A stretch of DNA of 64,000 nt from Nocardia sp. (GTDB taxonomy: Bacteria; Actinomycetota; Actinomycetes; Mycobacteriales; Mycobacteriaceae): positions 28,150-92,149 of the forward strand of contig NZ_JAODNK010000202.1 of NCBI RefSeq assembly GCF_025465275.1. The letters run 5' to 3'. A model generated the notes under the pieces. It worked only from the letters and a program-made list of their open reading frames with translations, was not told the origin of the DNA and searched no databases. Below, piece after piece: positions 34,921 to 43,934 of this stretch. Each line of letters begins with the position of its first letter. Within the stretch, counting starts at the first letter, position 1. The position numbers were made by a program, and so were the translations under genes.

Positions 34921-35168
34921 GCGAACCAGTAGCCGCCGCCATCCGAGTAATCCGAGCCAGCGGCCTCCCCAACCGCACTTCCGCCAGCTTCACCGAAATA
35001 GAAGGCGACTGGGACGAAGTCTTCGCCGCAATCAAACAGGCCACCGACGCCGTCATGGCAATCTCCACCCGCTGCAGCGTCGTCATCAAAGCCGACATCC
35101 ACCCCGGCCACCCGGACATGCTCACCGCCAAGGTGGAAACCGTAGAACGCTACCTGGCCCAGGACTAG
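34872..35168 (+). CDS. MTH1187/YqgV family thiamine-binding protein
   Basis: A 98-residue protein of the DUF77 family. It starts MLAAFSITPIGAGEDVGEPV, contains the family signature TEIEGDWDEVFAAIKQATDAV and ends with KVETVERYL. Family members form small ferredoxin-like oligomers that bind thiamine. Length is normal. The short AGGAGG seven nt before the ATG (34860) supports this start inside the end of the preceding frame. Confidence 0.78.
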   Translation: MLAAFSITPIGAGEDVGEPVAAAIRVIRASGLPNRTSASFTEIEGDWDEVFAAIKQATDAVMAISTRCSVVIKADIHPGHPDMLTAKVETVERYLAQD

Positions 35169-35507
35169 CCGACCGGTCTCCACGGCCCGACTAGTCCACG
35201 AACTGAGGGTTTCTCACACACCGGCCCACCGCAATGCTGCTGGGCATCGGAAGGTCACGCGACAGTACGGCCTTCACTGCGGGCCACACCACCGCACACT
35301 CGAGGGCGGTCGGACAATTGGATAACCGCTGTTCGGGGAGTGGAAGTGGTTGTCTGCCAACGGGTATCGGCGGACCCGATCCCACGGCGCGGTGCGTGGT
35401 GACGCTGAACACAGAGATAACTAAACATTTGCCAACGGTTGCCGACTCTGCTGTGGTGGAGGTGTAAGGGCTCGTTACATGCGAATTTTGGGGTGGGATT
35501 CACGGTG
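35169..35507. other. Intergenic stretch without recognisable gene
   Basis: About 340 bp between the thiamine-binding gene and the porin operon. Short frames here lack protein-like composition. It presumably carries the promoter of the porin operon, but I see no convincing -35/-10 pair; GGGTGGGA at 35491-35498 serves as SD for the porin. Confidence 0.5.
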
Positions 35508-36143
35508 ATGATGAGATTTTTCGCCAGTTCGGCGAGTTTGCTGACTATTTACTATGCGGGGTCGGGGGTGGCGTCGGCGGAATTGGTGCGCGGTCCTGAC
35601 CATGTGATTGCGAAACCAGCCGTCGACGGGTGGGTGGCGGAAGCCTCACTGGTCAACGTGCTGGTGAACACGGTGCCGAACCTGGCCCAATCCCCGTGGT
35701 CGCGGGAGGCGTTCATCGATGCCACCGCTGTCGGGAACATCACCGGCGCGGGCAGCAGCGGGGTGAAGTCGGGGGTTTTGCGCTCGGGAATCCAGCTGGG
35801 CTGCAACACCGATGTGTCCTCCGGTCTGCAAACCGGGTCCTCGGCGTCGGTCGGCCCGAATGCCTCGGTCACTGTCTCGAACCTGCCCTCGGCGAATCTC
35901 GGCGGCACTGCGACGGTGTCCCCGCAGATCCAGACCACCCTCAAACCCGGTGCTATCACCACGATCCCGCTCGGCGAGCGGGTCCTGGAAGGTGCGGTCG
36001 GGGCTTCGGATCTGACCGGTATCCAGGTGCATGTGGACAACTGCCTGGGCCCGGCCTCGGTACGCGTGTACACCCAGTTCTCGATCTCCACCCATGTCGC
36101 CGACACCACGGTCACGGTCTATTCCGACCCGGCCACCATCTGA
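35508..36143 (+). CDS. MspA family porin
   Basis: About 211 residues from ATG 35508. A signal peptide (MMRFFASSASLLTIYYAG ending in VASA-E) leads a mature beta-rich protein. The body shows the MspA layout: GWVAEASLVNVLVNTVPNL and SREAFIDATAVGNITGAG, then a Gly/Ser/Asn-rich strand region and the ending VRVYTQFSISTHVADTTVTV. MspA porins form octameric channels in the mycolate outer membrane. The TGA overlaps the next gene's ATG (TGATG), so the two are co-translated. Confidence 0.82.
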   Translation: MMRFFASSASLLTIYYAGSGVASAELVRGPDHVIAKPAVDGWVAEASLVNVLVNTVPNLAQSPWSREAFIDATAVGNITGAGSSGVKSGVLRSGIQLGCNTDVSSGLQTGSSASVGPNASVTVSNLPSANLGGTATVSPQIQTTLKPGAITTIPLGERVLEGAVGASDLTGIQVHVDNCLGPASVRVYTQFSISTHVADTTVTVYSDPATI

Positions 36144-37276
36144 TGGGGAGAGCGAGACTCGTGCCGTTCGCGTACTCCGAAAAGCGGTGCTGGACAGGAA
36201 GATCGGCCGCCGCGGCCCTCGTGCTGCTGGTGGCCGCGACCACCGCCGTCCTCGTGGTGAACACCGGCACTGCGGCCGGGCAGGAAACCCCTGCGCAACG
36301 CTGCGCCCGGGAAACCTCCGCGTACAACTCGGCATGGGAATCGACTTGGCGGGCAAGCAATCCCGGCAACCCGGGGCCACCGCCGCCACCACCGGTGCCG
36401 TATGTGTGCGTCGATCCCGGCACCGCACCTTCGACGACCACCACCGCGCCGCAGACCGCGCCGGGCCTGATGCCGACCCAGGCGCCGGGCGGCGGGGTTG
36501 AGGGCCAGGCAGGCAATGCGCCCGGACGGCTCCCGGACGGCAATGGCACCGACATCGTTCCCGGGCCTTCCCCGGCAGCCGCGCCGGCGCCCACCACGAT
36601 CAGCGGACCGACCACCGCGCCGATTCCGCTGCCCACCCGTCCCGTGCGCGAAACCGCCGAAGCCAGCCGATGCGGTGTCGATTGGCACGGGCCTCCCTGC
36701 GCTGACCTGCAGGATTGCCCACCCGGATACGCGCTGGTGAACGACGCGAGTTTCGGCGAGGTGTGCTTCCAGGTCGAGGTCGTCGAGCCCAGCTACGGGG
36801 ACCGTTCTCAGGTCGCCGGCGGCCACACCACCGGCAGCCTGCCCGTCGAATACAGCGAGACCGTGACGGCGACCGCCAGTGATACGGTGTCGGGCTCGGT
36901 CACCAAGACCGACGGCACGACGCAGACGGTCGGGGGCGGCGTGGAGACCGGGGCGTCGGGCGGGGTGAGCATCCCGTTCCTGGCTGATGCCGAGGCGTCT
37001 GCCAAAATCACCGGGAGCTATTCCTGGGCGGGCAACTCACAGCAAGCTGAGACCACCGGTCAGAGCACGCAGTACACCACCGCCGTCACGCAGGCGTTCA
37101 AGACCACAGTCCCGGCGTGCACGCAGTTCACGGTCACCCCGGAGTACGCCCTGCTGCATTGGCGGATGGCCCAACGCTACTCATGGAAGCCGATGGGGGA
37201 AGGCGACCTCACACACGCGACCGGCCGGATGAAGACCTATACCGACCCCATCCCGGCGGAAAAGTGCAACAAATGA
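36143..37276 (+). CDS. Exported protein with aerolysin/ETX-MTX2-like beta domain
   Basis: A 377-residue exported protein. A hydrophobic helix at residues 22-40 (signal peptide or anchor) is followed by a Cys-containing segment and a Pro/Thr-rich linker (78-165). A Cys-rich patch comes next (176-210, including CGVDWHGPPC and DCPPGYALV). Residues 235-345 are Ser/Thr-rich alternating strands (TVTATASDTVSGSVTKT, GVETGASGGVSIPF and ITGSYSWAGNSQQAETTG) ending in TTVPACTQFTVTPEYALL. That order strongly resembles the membrane-inserting and C-terminal parts of aerolysin-type pore formers. It lies between a porin and a lipoprotein gene, overlapping both. Confidence 0.6.
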   Translation: MGRARLVPFAYSEKRCWTGRSAAAALVLLVAATTAVLVVNTGTAAGQETPAQRCARETSAYNSAWESTWRASNPGNPGPPPPPPVPYVCVDPGTAPSTTTTAPQTAPGLMPTQAPGGGVEGQAGNAPGRLPDGNGTDIVPGPSPAAAPAPTTISGPTTAPIPLPTRPVRETAEASRCGVDWHGPPCADLQDCPPGYALVNDASFGEVCFQVEVVEPSYGDRSQVAGGHTTGSLPVEYSETVTATASDTVSGSVTKTDGTTQTVGGGVETGASGGVSIPFLADAEASAKITGSYSWAGNSQQAETTGQSTQYTTAVTQAFKTTVPACTQFTVTPEYALLHWRMAQRYSWKPMGEGDLTHATGRMKTYTDPIPAEKCNK

Positions 37277-37839
37277 CCCGGAGAACCGCAATGAGGATGA
37301 CCAGAATCGCTGGACTGTGCCTGTCGGCCGCAGCCGTCGCGGTATCGGCGGCCTGCTCGTCGAATAACGACGCCACCCCTGGGCAGACTGGTACGACCAC
37401 CTCCGCGAAGCCGTCCACAGGCGCGACCTTCACTGCCCCCACCCCGCCGCCCCCGGTCACCAGAACCATGCAAACCGCACCCGGTGACCGCGTGATCACC
37501 CAGGCAGATCTGCTGTGGAAGACCTACGGGGACGCGGTAATAACGGTCGGTTCCGGGGCTTGGCAACCGAGCGTCTACAACATCAAAACCATGGTCGGCC
37601 CGGAATCGACCCAGAAGCACATGCCCGAAACCGGTGATCAGCTCAATCCGTGGATCGTCACCGGGGTCTGCTTCGCCAGCGATTACGAAGTCGGGCTGGA
37701 GATCACGCCGCAGGAAGACATTCCAGGATTCAACGCCGCAACCCCGCCCCGCGAAGGACACACCGCTGCCGCCGGCCGCGGCGGACGGTGCGATAACGGG
37801 TTCGTCAATCTGAACCTGTCGACACCGCCGCTCAGATGA
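37273..37839 (+). CDS. Putative lipoprotein, unknown function
   Basis: A 188-residue exported protein. A signal of basic start (MTRRTAMRMTR), hydrophobic core and VSAAC-SS (Cys28) suggests lipid attachment, although the residue at -3 is Ser rather than Leu. A Thr/Pro linker (30-65) precedes a small domain with one further Cys pair (Cys at about 138 and 177). The ATG overlaps the preceding stop (ATGA), making a three-gene operon. No family recognised. Confidence 0.65.
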   Translation: MTRRTAMRMTRIAGLCLSAAAVAVSAACSSNNDATPGQTGTTTSAKPSTGATFTAPTPPPPVTRTMQTAPGDRVITQADLLWKTYGDAVITVGSGAWQPSVYNIKTMVGPESTQKHMPETGDQLNPWIVTGVCFASDYEVGLEITPQEDIPGFNAATPPREGHTAAAGRGGRCDNGFVNLNLSTPPLR

Positions 37840-38038
37840 CTGCCTGGGTGTTTCTTTTGGGCGCTGTTTCGCCAGCGCTATCGAGGAGGCTCCAACAGTC
37901 CTCTACCATCGTCCTCCCGGCGCGCCGTCGCCCGGCAGTCTCCGACATCCCTTGGAGCTAGCGAGAATTCGGAGTTCAAGGGGTGGGTGGGTCGATAGCC
38001 TGGGTGATGGTCGGGGCGGTTACTCGGGCGCTGTGGGG

Positions 38039-39178
38039 CTAGGGGATTGAGGTGGAGTCGGGGACGTAGCGCCAGATGGGGAGTAGGGCTTGGTTTGTGA
38101 GGGGGGTGGGGGAGGTGTGGATGGTGGATTCGAGGCGGGTGATTACCGAGGCCGGGTCCAGGCCGGTGCCTATGAGGACCAGGGTGCTGGTTCGGGGTTC
38201 GTTGCGGGACCAGGTGGTGGGTTCGATGGTGATGTGACGGCCGACCATGTGGAGGAGGAACTTTCGGGAGTCTTCGGGGACGGCGAAGGCTAGGACGCCC
38301 TTGGCTCGGAAGAGGCCGGGGGGTGGGTCTTCCAGGACTGCGATGAGTTTTCGGGGGTTGAGGTCGGTGGGGCTGGTGAAGGAGACACTTTCGTACGCGT
38401 CGTGCAGGTGATGATGACGGTGGCCGCTGCTGCAACGATGGTCGCCGTGGCTGCCGCCGCTGTGCTCGTGGTGGCCGCAGTCGCAGTCACTGTCGCCGGT
38501 GTGGCAGTCCTCGTCGGATTCGTGGTCGTCGAGGAGTAACTCGTCGAAGCTGAGTTGCTGGCCGACTCGGGGTTTGCTCGGGTCGCGGGTGGGGATGTCG
38601 AAGAGCAGGGCGGGGTCTATGTGGCCGTGGCTGGTGGCATAGACGGGGACTTGGCCTACCAGGGTGCGGATTTCGGTGTGGAGTTGTTCGAGGGTGGCGG
38701 GTGGGACTCGGTCGGCTTTGTTGAGGACGACGAGGTCTGCCATGCGCAGGTGGGTGGCGAGTTCGGGGTGTTGGGCGCGGCTTTCGGGGAAGTGCTCGGC
38801 GTCTACGAGTTCGATCAGGCCGCCGTAGCGAATGCGCGGGTTGTCGCTGCCGGTGACCATGCGGATCAGATTGCGAGGTTCGGCGAGGCCGCTCGCCTCC
38901 ACGACGATGACGTCGATCCGGTGTTTGGGGTGGGCCAGGCGGTCGAAGAGGTCATCCAGTTCGGTGACATCCACGGCGCAGCAAACACAGCCGTTGCCGA
39001 GCGAGACCATCGCGTCGACCTGGCCTGCCACCAGCATGGCGTCGATATTCACCGCGCCGAAGTCGTTGACTATCACGCCTATGCGCAGGTCACGACTGCG
39101 CAGTAGGCGATTGAGGAGGGTGGTTTTGCCGGAACCCAGGAAACCGGCCACGATCAGGACTGGTATGCGCCGACTCAC
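38039..39178 (-). CDS. CobW/ZNG1-type metallochaperone GTPase
   Basis: A 379-residue G3E GTPase. Walker A is GFLGSGKTT, the metal-binding CxCC motif is NGCVCCAV (about residues 56-63), and NKAD is the G4 motif. A loop of about 45 residues rich in His, Asp and Cys (HESDEDCHTGDSDC, HHEHSGGSHGDH) follows the GTPase domain and likely binds zinc. A C-terminal CobW domain completes it. Family members insert zinc or cobalt into client enzymes. The GTG at 39178 is divergent from the PucR gene; no Zur operator is evident. The gene's coding strand is unusually C-rich. Confidence 0.9.
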   Translation of the reverse strand: MSRRIPVLIVAGFLGSGKTTLLNRLLRSRDLRIGVIVNDFGAVNIDAMLVAGQVDAMVSLGNGCVCCAVDVTELDDLFDRLAHPKHRIDVIVVEASGLAEPRNLIRMVTGSDNPRIRYGGLIELVDAEHFPESRAQHPELATHLRMADLVVLNKADRVPPATLEQLHTEIRTLVGQVPVYATSHGHIDPALLFDIPTRDPSKPRVGQQLSFDELLLDDHESDEDCHTGDSDCDCGHHEHSGGSHGDHRCSSGHRHHHLHDAYESVSFTSPTDLNPRKLIAVLEDPPPGLFRAKGVLAFAVPEDSRKFLLHMVGRHITIEPTTWSRNEPRTSTLVLIGTGLDPASVITRLESTIHTSPTPLTNQALLPIWRYVPDSTSIP

Positions 39179-39217
39179 TCGGACCACCCTACCGAGGGGC
39201 TGTGCGGTGGACGCAGC

Positions 39218-40771
39218 ATGGCGGAAACGGGCCGGAAATACCAGCGTCCTACCGTGACGGACAATCGGACCGATCCCGGAGGTGGCGCAGTGCTGGTGCG
39301 GGACATTCTCGACGCGCCGCAGTTGCGAATGCAGCTGTTGCACGGGGACGACGCCGAATTGGCGCGACCCGTGGCTCGGGTGTGCGCGACCGATATGCCT
39401 GATCCGCGACCGTTCGTGACGCCGGGCGCGCTGGTCTGCACCGGCTTGATCTGGCGGCAGCAGGCCGAGGATTCGGATCGATATGTGGGACTTCTCGCCG
39501 CGGCGGGAGTTGCGGGCGTAGTCGCGGGACAGGCATTGCACGGGCACGTGCCCGAAGATGTGGTGGCAGCATGCGAGCGCCACGGATTGCCGCTGCTATC
39601 CGCACCGCAGAGCGTGCCGTTCAGCCGGATCATCGAATACTTGGCGGAGCAGGCAGCCGAATTGCGCTGGCGGCGTGTGCAATCCAGGGTCGATCGGCAG
39701 CGCAGACTGCTGGCGGCCGTCGCGGGCGGGAGCAGTGTCGGTGATCTGATCGCCGATATTGCCGTGGAGCAGGAGATTTCGGCATGGCTGGTGACCGCGA
39801 CCGGCCACGTGATCGCCGGAACCGCACCGCTCACGGAGGCTGATCGCGACCGGATCGTCGCGACCGCACTCACCGCGCCCCGGCTGCCCGCCGTGACCGG
39901 GGGAGCCATGCGGGTATTGCAGGTCGGCGGCGGAGATCGAATCACCGCCTGGTACCTGGTGGTTCGACCGGCAGCCGCGGAACCCGAAACATTCGCCGCC
40001 GATCTGGCCGCCGTCATCGAGTTCTACCGGCAGCGCAGCGCCGACCGCCTGCACCTGGATTGGGAACTCGTCGACCGGTTCCCGGCCCCGATGGTGGACC
40101 TGCCCGGCGGATCGGCCGTGGCAGTCGTCTGCGACATCCATCCGGCCGAAACTCTGTCGGCCGTCGGACTCCCCGAAGTGCGTGTGGCACTGCATGATGT
40201 GCTGTCCGGTGTCACCACATCGGTGGACAAAGAAGGCCGACTCGTCGCCGTCGTCACGGGCACCCAGGACGAGATCGCCGGCAAGCTACGCCACAGAATG
40301 GGCCGACTCGCCCCCGCACTCAACGGTATTCGACTTGCCTTCGGTGTCAGCGCCCAGCAGCGCGACGAATCCCTGCCGGGAGCAATCGCCGCCGCCGGGG
40401 CCGCCGCCACCGCTGCCGGTGACGACAATACCGCCGTGACCGTCCGCATTGCCGATATCGACACGGCCGTAGGACTTTTCACCGCAGTCCCCGGTGGCCT
40501 GCAGCGCCGCTTCGCCGAACGTGTGCTCGGCCCCGTCGTCGACTACGACCGCAAAACCGGTGCGGGACTACTGGAAACCCTGGAGGTATTTCTCGGATGC
40601 GAGGGCTCCTGGCGACAGGCCGCCGACCGAATGCACCTGCACCTCAACACAGTTCGCTATCGCATCGGCCGCATAGAGGAGCTCACCGGCCGCGACCTCG
40701 GCCGCATGGACGACCGCCTCGACCTCTACCTGGCTGTGCGCACCATGACCGGCCACCCCGCTCCCGCCTAG
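39218..40771 (+). CDS. PucR family transcriptional regulator
   Basis: A 517-residue regulator. The N-terminal PucR domain (VRDILDAPQLRMQLLHG to LGARPVAR-like text, with VTPGALVCTGLIW) senses purines or related signals. A GAF/GGDEF-like middle follows, and the C-terminal PucR helix-turn-helix reads WRQAADRMHLHLNTVRYRIGR. It lies directly before uricase and a purine permease, so it probably controls purine breakdown. ATG 39218 and GTG 39254 are both possible starts. Confidence 0.88.
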   Translation: MAETGRKYQRPTVTDNRTDPGGGAVLVRDILDAPQLRMQLLHGDDAELARPVARVCATDMPDPRPFVTPGALVCTGLIWRQQAEDSDRYVGLLAAAGVAGVVAGQALHGHVPEDVVAACERHGLPLLSAPQSVPFSRIIEYLAEQAAELRWRRVQSRVDRQRRLLAAVAGGSSVGDLIADIAVEQEISAWLVTATGHVIAGTAPLTEADRDRIVATALTAPRLPAVTGGAMRVLQVGGGDRITAWYLVVRPAAAEPETFAADLAAVIEFYRQRSADRLHLDWELVDRFPAPMVDLPGGSAVAVVCDIHPAETLSAVGLPEVRVALHDVLSGVTTSVDKEGRLVAVVTGTQDEIAGKLRHRMGRLAPALNGIRLAFGVSAQQRDESLPGAIAAAGAAATAAGDDNTAVTVRIADIDTAVGLFTAVPGGLQRRFAERVLGPVVDYDRKTGAGLLETLEVFLGCEGSWRQAADRMHLHLNTVRYRIGRIEELTGRDLGRMDDRLDLYLAVRTMTGHPAPA

Positions 40772-40875
40772 CCCTCATTGCCCGATCAAGATCACCAGGA
40801 AACTGCGGCGGCATCGTGCGAGTAGCCGCCGCCACCAGTTCCTGGTCGATGTTCGTCATTGGCGCGGGACTACGG

Positions 40876-41796
40876 TCAGACCGCGCCGGTGTAGGGGTCC
40901 CAGGCGGTTCCGGCGTCGGGAGCGTCCTCGCGCAGCACCGCCGCTTGGATCAGCCCGTACGGCCGGTCGTCGGCGTAGAACACCTCGCCCTTGTTCTCGA
41001 CATCGAAGCGCGAGAGGTCGAAGTACCAGTGGTGCTTATTGGGAGCCGACATGCGGATCTCCGCCAGGCACGGATAAGCCTCCAGCGCCGCCTGCCCCAT
41101 CTCGAACAGCGTCTGCTGCAATGCTTTCGAATGCTGCGTGGCGAACTTCGCGACCATGACGGCACGAATACCCGCGTAGGTGGCGTCCCAGTCGTCAGGC
41201 GCGGTGGCGAAGCGCCAGCGGGCCGTGAGGCTGGTGGCGAGAATGCGGTCGTAGGAGGGCTCGAGCACGGTGAATTCATCGGTCAGGAAGTCGGCGAACT
41301 CCGAGCCGGTGGACTTCAGGATGACCAGATCCTTGACGCCGCCGATCACCCACTCCTGCTGGGCGGCCCCGGTGCCGCTGACAGTGATCGCGGTTATGCG
41401 CACCTCCGGCCCGACTCGGGTCCAGGCGTGGTCGTGCCCGGTGCCGTCGACCGGAACCCGTTGCCACGCATACTCTTCGATCTCGATGCGGGCCGAATCC
41501 ACGGTCGCGATGTCATCGACGAAGTGCCGGGCCAGCGCCTGCCCGTAGGTTTCGATGCTCCCGTCGCCGTGCGATTTGGCGTACGTGAAGATGGTCTGCT
41601 TCTGCGAGTCCGTCGGCAGCACACCGCCCTGATCGCCGGCGGTGTGTGCTTCGTCGAAAGCCCCACGCAGGCAGGACGATACGTTCAGATCGCGAATCTC
41701 GTGCCGTGCAGTGTCGCGGTAGATGCGCACCACCCGGTTCTCGGCCTTGCCGTACTGGTGCGGGCCGAGCACGATCTTGCCGGTCAGTTCGGTCAT
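40876..41796 (-). CDS. Urate hydroxylase (uricase)
   Basis: A 306-residue cofactor-free uricase, which oxidises urate to 5-hydroxyisourate. Recognisable are GPHQYGKAENRVVRIYRD at the start, YAKSHGDGSIETYGQAL, and the C-terminal NKHHWYFDLSRF. ATG 41796 has GGGAGG 7 nt upstream; the frame runs on to 41985. It is transcribed away from the permease gene and toward the PucR gene. Genes for the next steps (HIU hydrolase, OHCU decarboxylase) are not in the window. Confidence 0.94.
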   Translation of the reverse strand: MTELTGKIVLGPHQYGKAENRVVRIYRDTARHEIRDLNVSSCLRGAFDEAHTAGDQGGVLPTDSQKQTIFTYAKSHGDGSIETYGQALARHFVDDIATVDSARIEIEEYAWQRVPVDGTGHDHAWTRVGPEVRITAITVSGTGAAQQEWVIGGVKDLVILKSTGSEFADFLTDEFTVLEPSYDRILATSLTARWRFATAPDDWDATYAGIRAVMVAKFATQHSKALQQTLFEMGQAALEAYPCLAEIRMSAPNKHHWYFDLSRFDVENKGEVFYADDRPYGLIQAAVLREDAPDAGTAWDPYTGAV

Positions 41797-41978
41797 GGTC
41801 GCCTCCCGTGGTCGATGAACACCTTGCCCCACTGTGGCGTATCCGAGCCGCCGCACACGCTGGTTCGGAAGACAAAACATCGTCCGCGACACGCCCTGCG
41901 GTTGGCGAATCAGACAAACCCCCAGGCGGCCGCGGCTGCCTAGCCTGACCATCAACCGATGCGCCGCAAGGAGCTGCC

Positions 41979-43343
41979 ATGACAACGTCCCATTCCGTCG
42001 ACACCCGATTGCCCTGGCATCGGCTGTTGGCGTTCGGCATCCAGCATGTGCTGATCATGTACACGGGATGCGTGACCGTGCCGCTGGTTTTCGGTGCGGC
42101 CGCGGGTCTCGACAAGTCCACCGTCGGCCTGTTGATCAGCGCCGATCTGCTGGTCGCGGGCATTATCACGCTGGTGCAGAGCCTCGGGCTGGGCCGATTC
42201 GCGGGCGCTCGGCTGCCGATCATCACCGGCGCGACCTTCGTGGCCATGAGCCCGATGATCTTGATTGCCAAGCAGTACGGACTGCCCGCCGTCTACGGCT
42301 CCATGCTCATAGGCGGTCTGGTCGGTATCGCCCTGGCCTGGCCGTTCGCCATGGTGGTGCGCTTCTTCCCGCCGCTGGTCACCGGCACCGTCCTCACCGT
42401 CGTCGGCGTTTCGCTCATCGGTGTGGCGGGCGGGCTGATCGTGGGCAGCGATCCCAAGTCTCCGTCCTTCGGTGCGATCTCGAATATCGTGCTGGCTGCC
42501 GTGGTCCTGCTCATTGCCCTGGTCGGCACGGTTCTCGGGCGCGGTGTGTGGTCGCAGCTCGGCATTCTCATCGCGCTCGTCGCGGGTGTACTGATCTCCG
42601 TCCCGATGGGGCTGATCAAGCTCGACGGCGTGTCGAAGGCGGCATGGCTGGGCGCACCGCACGTATTCCACTTCGGCGCACCGCAGTTCCCCATCACCGC
42701 GGTGGTGGCCATGAGCATTGTGATGGTCGTGGTCTTCGCCGAATCCACCGCCAGCATGCTGGCCATCGGTGAGATCACCGGAAAGCCTTTGGAGCGAGCC
42801 GATCTGGCGCGCGGCCTCATCGGTGACGGTCTGTCGGCGGTGCTGGCTGGCGTGTTCAGCTCGTTCGTGGACACGGTGTTCAACCAGAATGTCGGCGCGG
42901 TGGCCAGCACCCGGGTGCACAGCCGCTATGTGACGGCCGTCAGCGGTGCGCTGCTGGTGGTGCTCGGCCTGGTGCCGCGCTTCGGCGCGATCGTGGCCGC
43001 GGTGCCGCAGCCCGTGGTCGGCGGCGTCGGCCTGGTGCTGTTCGCCACCATCGCGGTGATCGGCGTGGATACCCTGCGCCGGGCCGATCTCACCGATCGG
43101 GTGAATCTGTCGATTGTCGCGGTCGCCATCGGCGTGGGCCTGGTGCCGGTGCTCACCAAGGGCATGTTCGACAAGTTCCCGACCTCGGCGCAAATCCTGC
43201 TCAACAGCGGAATCGCACTGGCCGCCGCCACCGCATTCCTGCTGAATCTCCTCTTCAATCACACCAAGCTGGGCGAAATAGCCCGCGGCGCAATCGACCC
43301 CGTTCCGGCCGTCCCGGAACCGCAGGACCCGATCGCCGCCTGA
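41979..43343 (+). CDS. NCS2 family purine (uric acid/xanthine) permease
   Basis: A 454-residue permease with 12-14 hydrophobic helices. The NCS2 signature QNVGAVASTRVHSRYV is intact, and the conserved Glu is in VFAESTASMLAIGEITG. Divergent partner of uricase, so urate or xanthine is the likely substrate. AAGGAG lies 5 nt before the ATG. The 180-bp divergent gap with uricase should hold the PucR-controlled promoters, but I could not pick out an operator. Confidence 0.92.
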   Translation: MTTSHSVDTRLPWHRLLAFGIQHVLIMYTGCVTVPLVFGAAAGLDKSTVGLLISADLLVAGIITLVQSLGLGRFAGARLPIITGATFVAMSPMILIAKQYGLPAVYGSMLIGGLVGIALAWPFAMVVRFFPPLVTGTVLTVVGVSLIGVAGGLIVGSDPKSPSFGAISNIVLAAVVLLIALVGTVLGRGVWSQLGILIALVAGVLISVPMGLIKLDGVSKAAWLGAPHVFHFGAPQFPITAVVAMSIVMVVVFAESTASMLAIGEITGKPLERADLARGLIGDGLSAVLAGVFSSFVDTVFNQNVGAVASTRVHSRYVTAVSGALLVVLGLVPRFGAIVAAVPQPVVGGVGLVLFATIAVIGVDTLRRADLTDRVNLSIVAVAIGVGLVPVLTKGMFDKFPTSAQILLNSGIALAAATAFLLNLLFNHTKLGEIARGAIDPVPAVPEPQDPIAA

Positions 43344-43447
43344 AACCCCGCCTCCTCATCGGGGACCGAGGCCGCAGCCTCCGCCGACGCAACCAGCTGG
43401 GCGTCGCCGGAGTCCGCGGCCTCGGTTGGGTCTCCAGTTCACCGAGG

Positions 43448-43494
43448 GGGCTCTCACGGTGGCGACACGCCGACAACCGCCACCGTCAGAGCCC
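43448..43494. terminator. Long hairpin between convergent permease and moaE genes
   Basis: GGGCTCT-C-ACGGTGGC and GCCACCGT-C-AGAGCCC pair with one C:C mismatch (15 of 16 positions). A second, larger inverted repeat (CCGAGGCCGC ... GCGGCCTCGG) lies just before it at about 43367-43435. Together they probably end both converging transcripts. Confidence 0.65.
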
Positions 43495-43505
43495 TCTCGA
43501 TGGGT

Positions 43506-43934
43506 CTAGCCGCAGGCGTTGACCCACTCGGAGAGGCCGTCGGCGAACTGCTGGCGCTTCCAGATGGGGACCTCGTGTTTGATGCGATCCACCAGGGTCG
43601 CGCAGGTGGTGAAGGCTTCCGCGCGGTGGGGAGCCGCGACGGCCACCGCGATGGCGAGATCGCCGATGGTGAGCGGGCCGATCCGGTGCACGGCGGCCAC
43701 CGGCAGCCCGGAGGATTCGGCCACCTCGGCGCATACCCGCCGCAGGAACTTCTCGGCCTCCGGATGCGCCGAATACTCCAGCGTCGAAACCGACTGGCCG
43801 CCATCGTGATTGCGCACCATGCCGGTGAAGACCACCACCGCACCGTGCTCCGGCCCGAGCACCGCCTTCTCGACCTCGGCCGGGTCGAGCGGCTGATCGC
43901 TGATCCAGGCGCGCAGTTCGCCGCCGTCACTCAT
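43506..43934 (-). CDS. moaE: Molybdopterin synthase catalytic subunit
   Basis: A 142-residue MoaE, which transfers sulfur from thiocarboxylated MoaD to precursor Z. Typical segments are GAVVVFTGMVRNHDGG, LEYSAHPEAEKFLRRV and the catalytic-lysine end DRIKHEVPIWKRQQFADG. The ATG overlaps by 8 bp the stop of the upstream moaC-mogA fusion. Confidence 0.95.
   Translation of the reverse strand: MSDGGELRAWISDQPLDPAEVEKAVLGPEHGAVVVFTGMVRNHDGGQSVSTLEYSAHPEAEKFLRRVCAEVAESSGLPVAAVHRIGPLTIGDLAIAVAVAAPHRAEAFTTCATLVDRIKHEVPIWKRQQFADGLSEWVNACG

Noticed and set aside
35234..35467. 77-codon frame upstream of the porin operon
   Set aside because: Mixed composition, no SD and no recognisable domain; treated as intergenic.
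43353..43447. Large inverted repeat as a mobile-element end
   Set aside because: It lies exactly between convergent genes and forms a stem with further hairpin structure, so a terminator function explains it; no transposase or target duplication is present.
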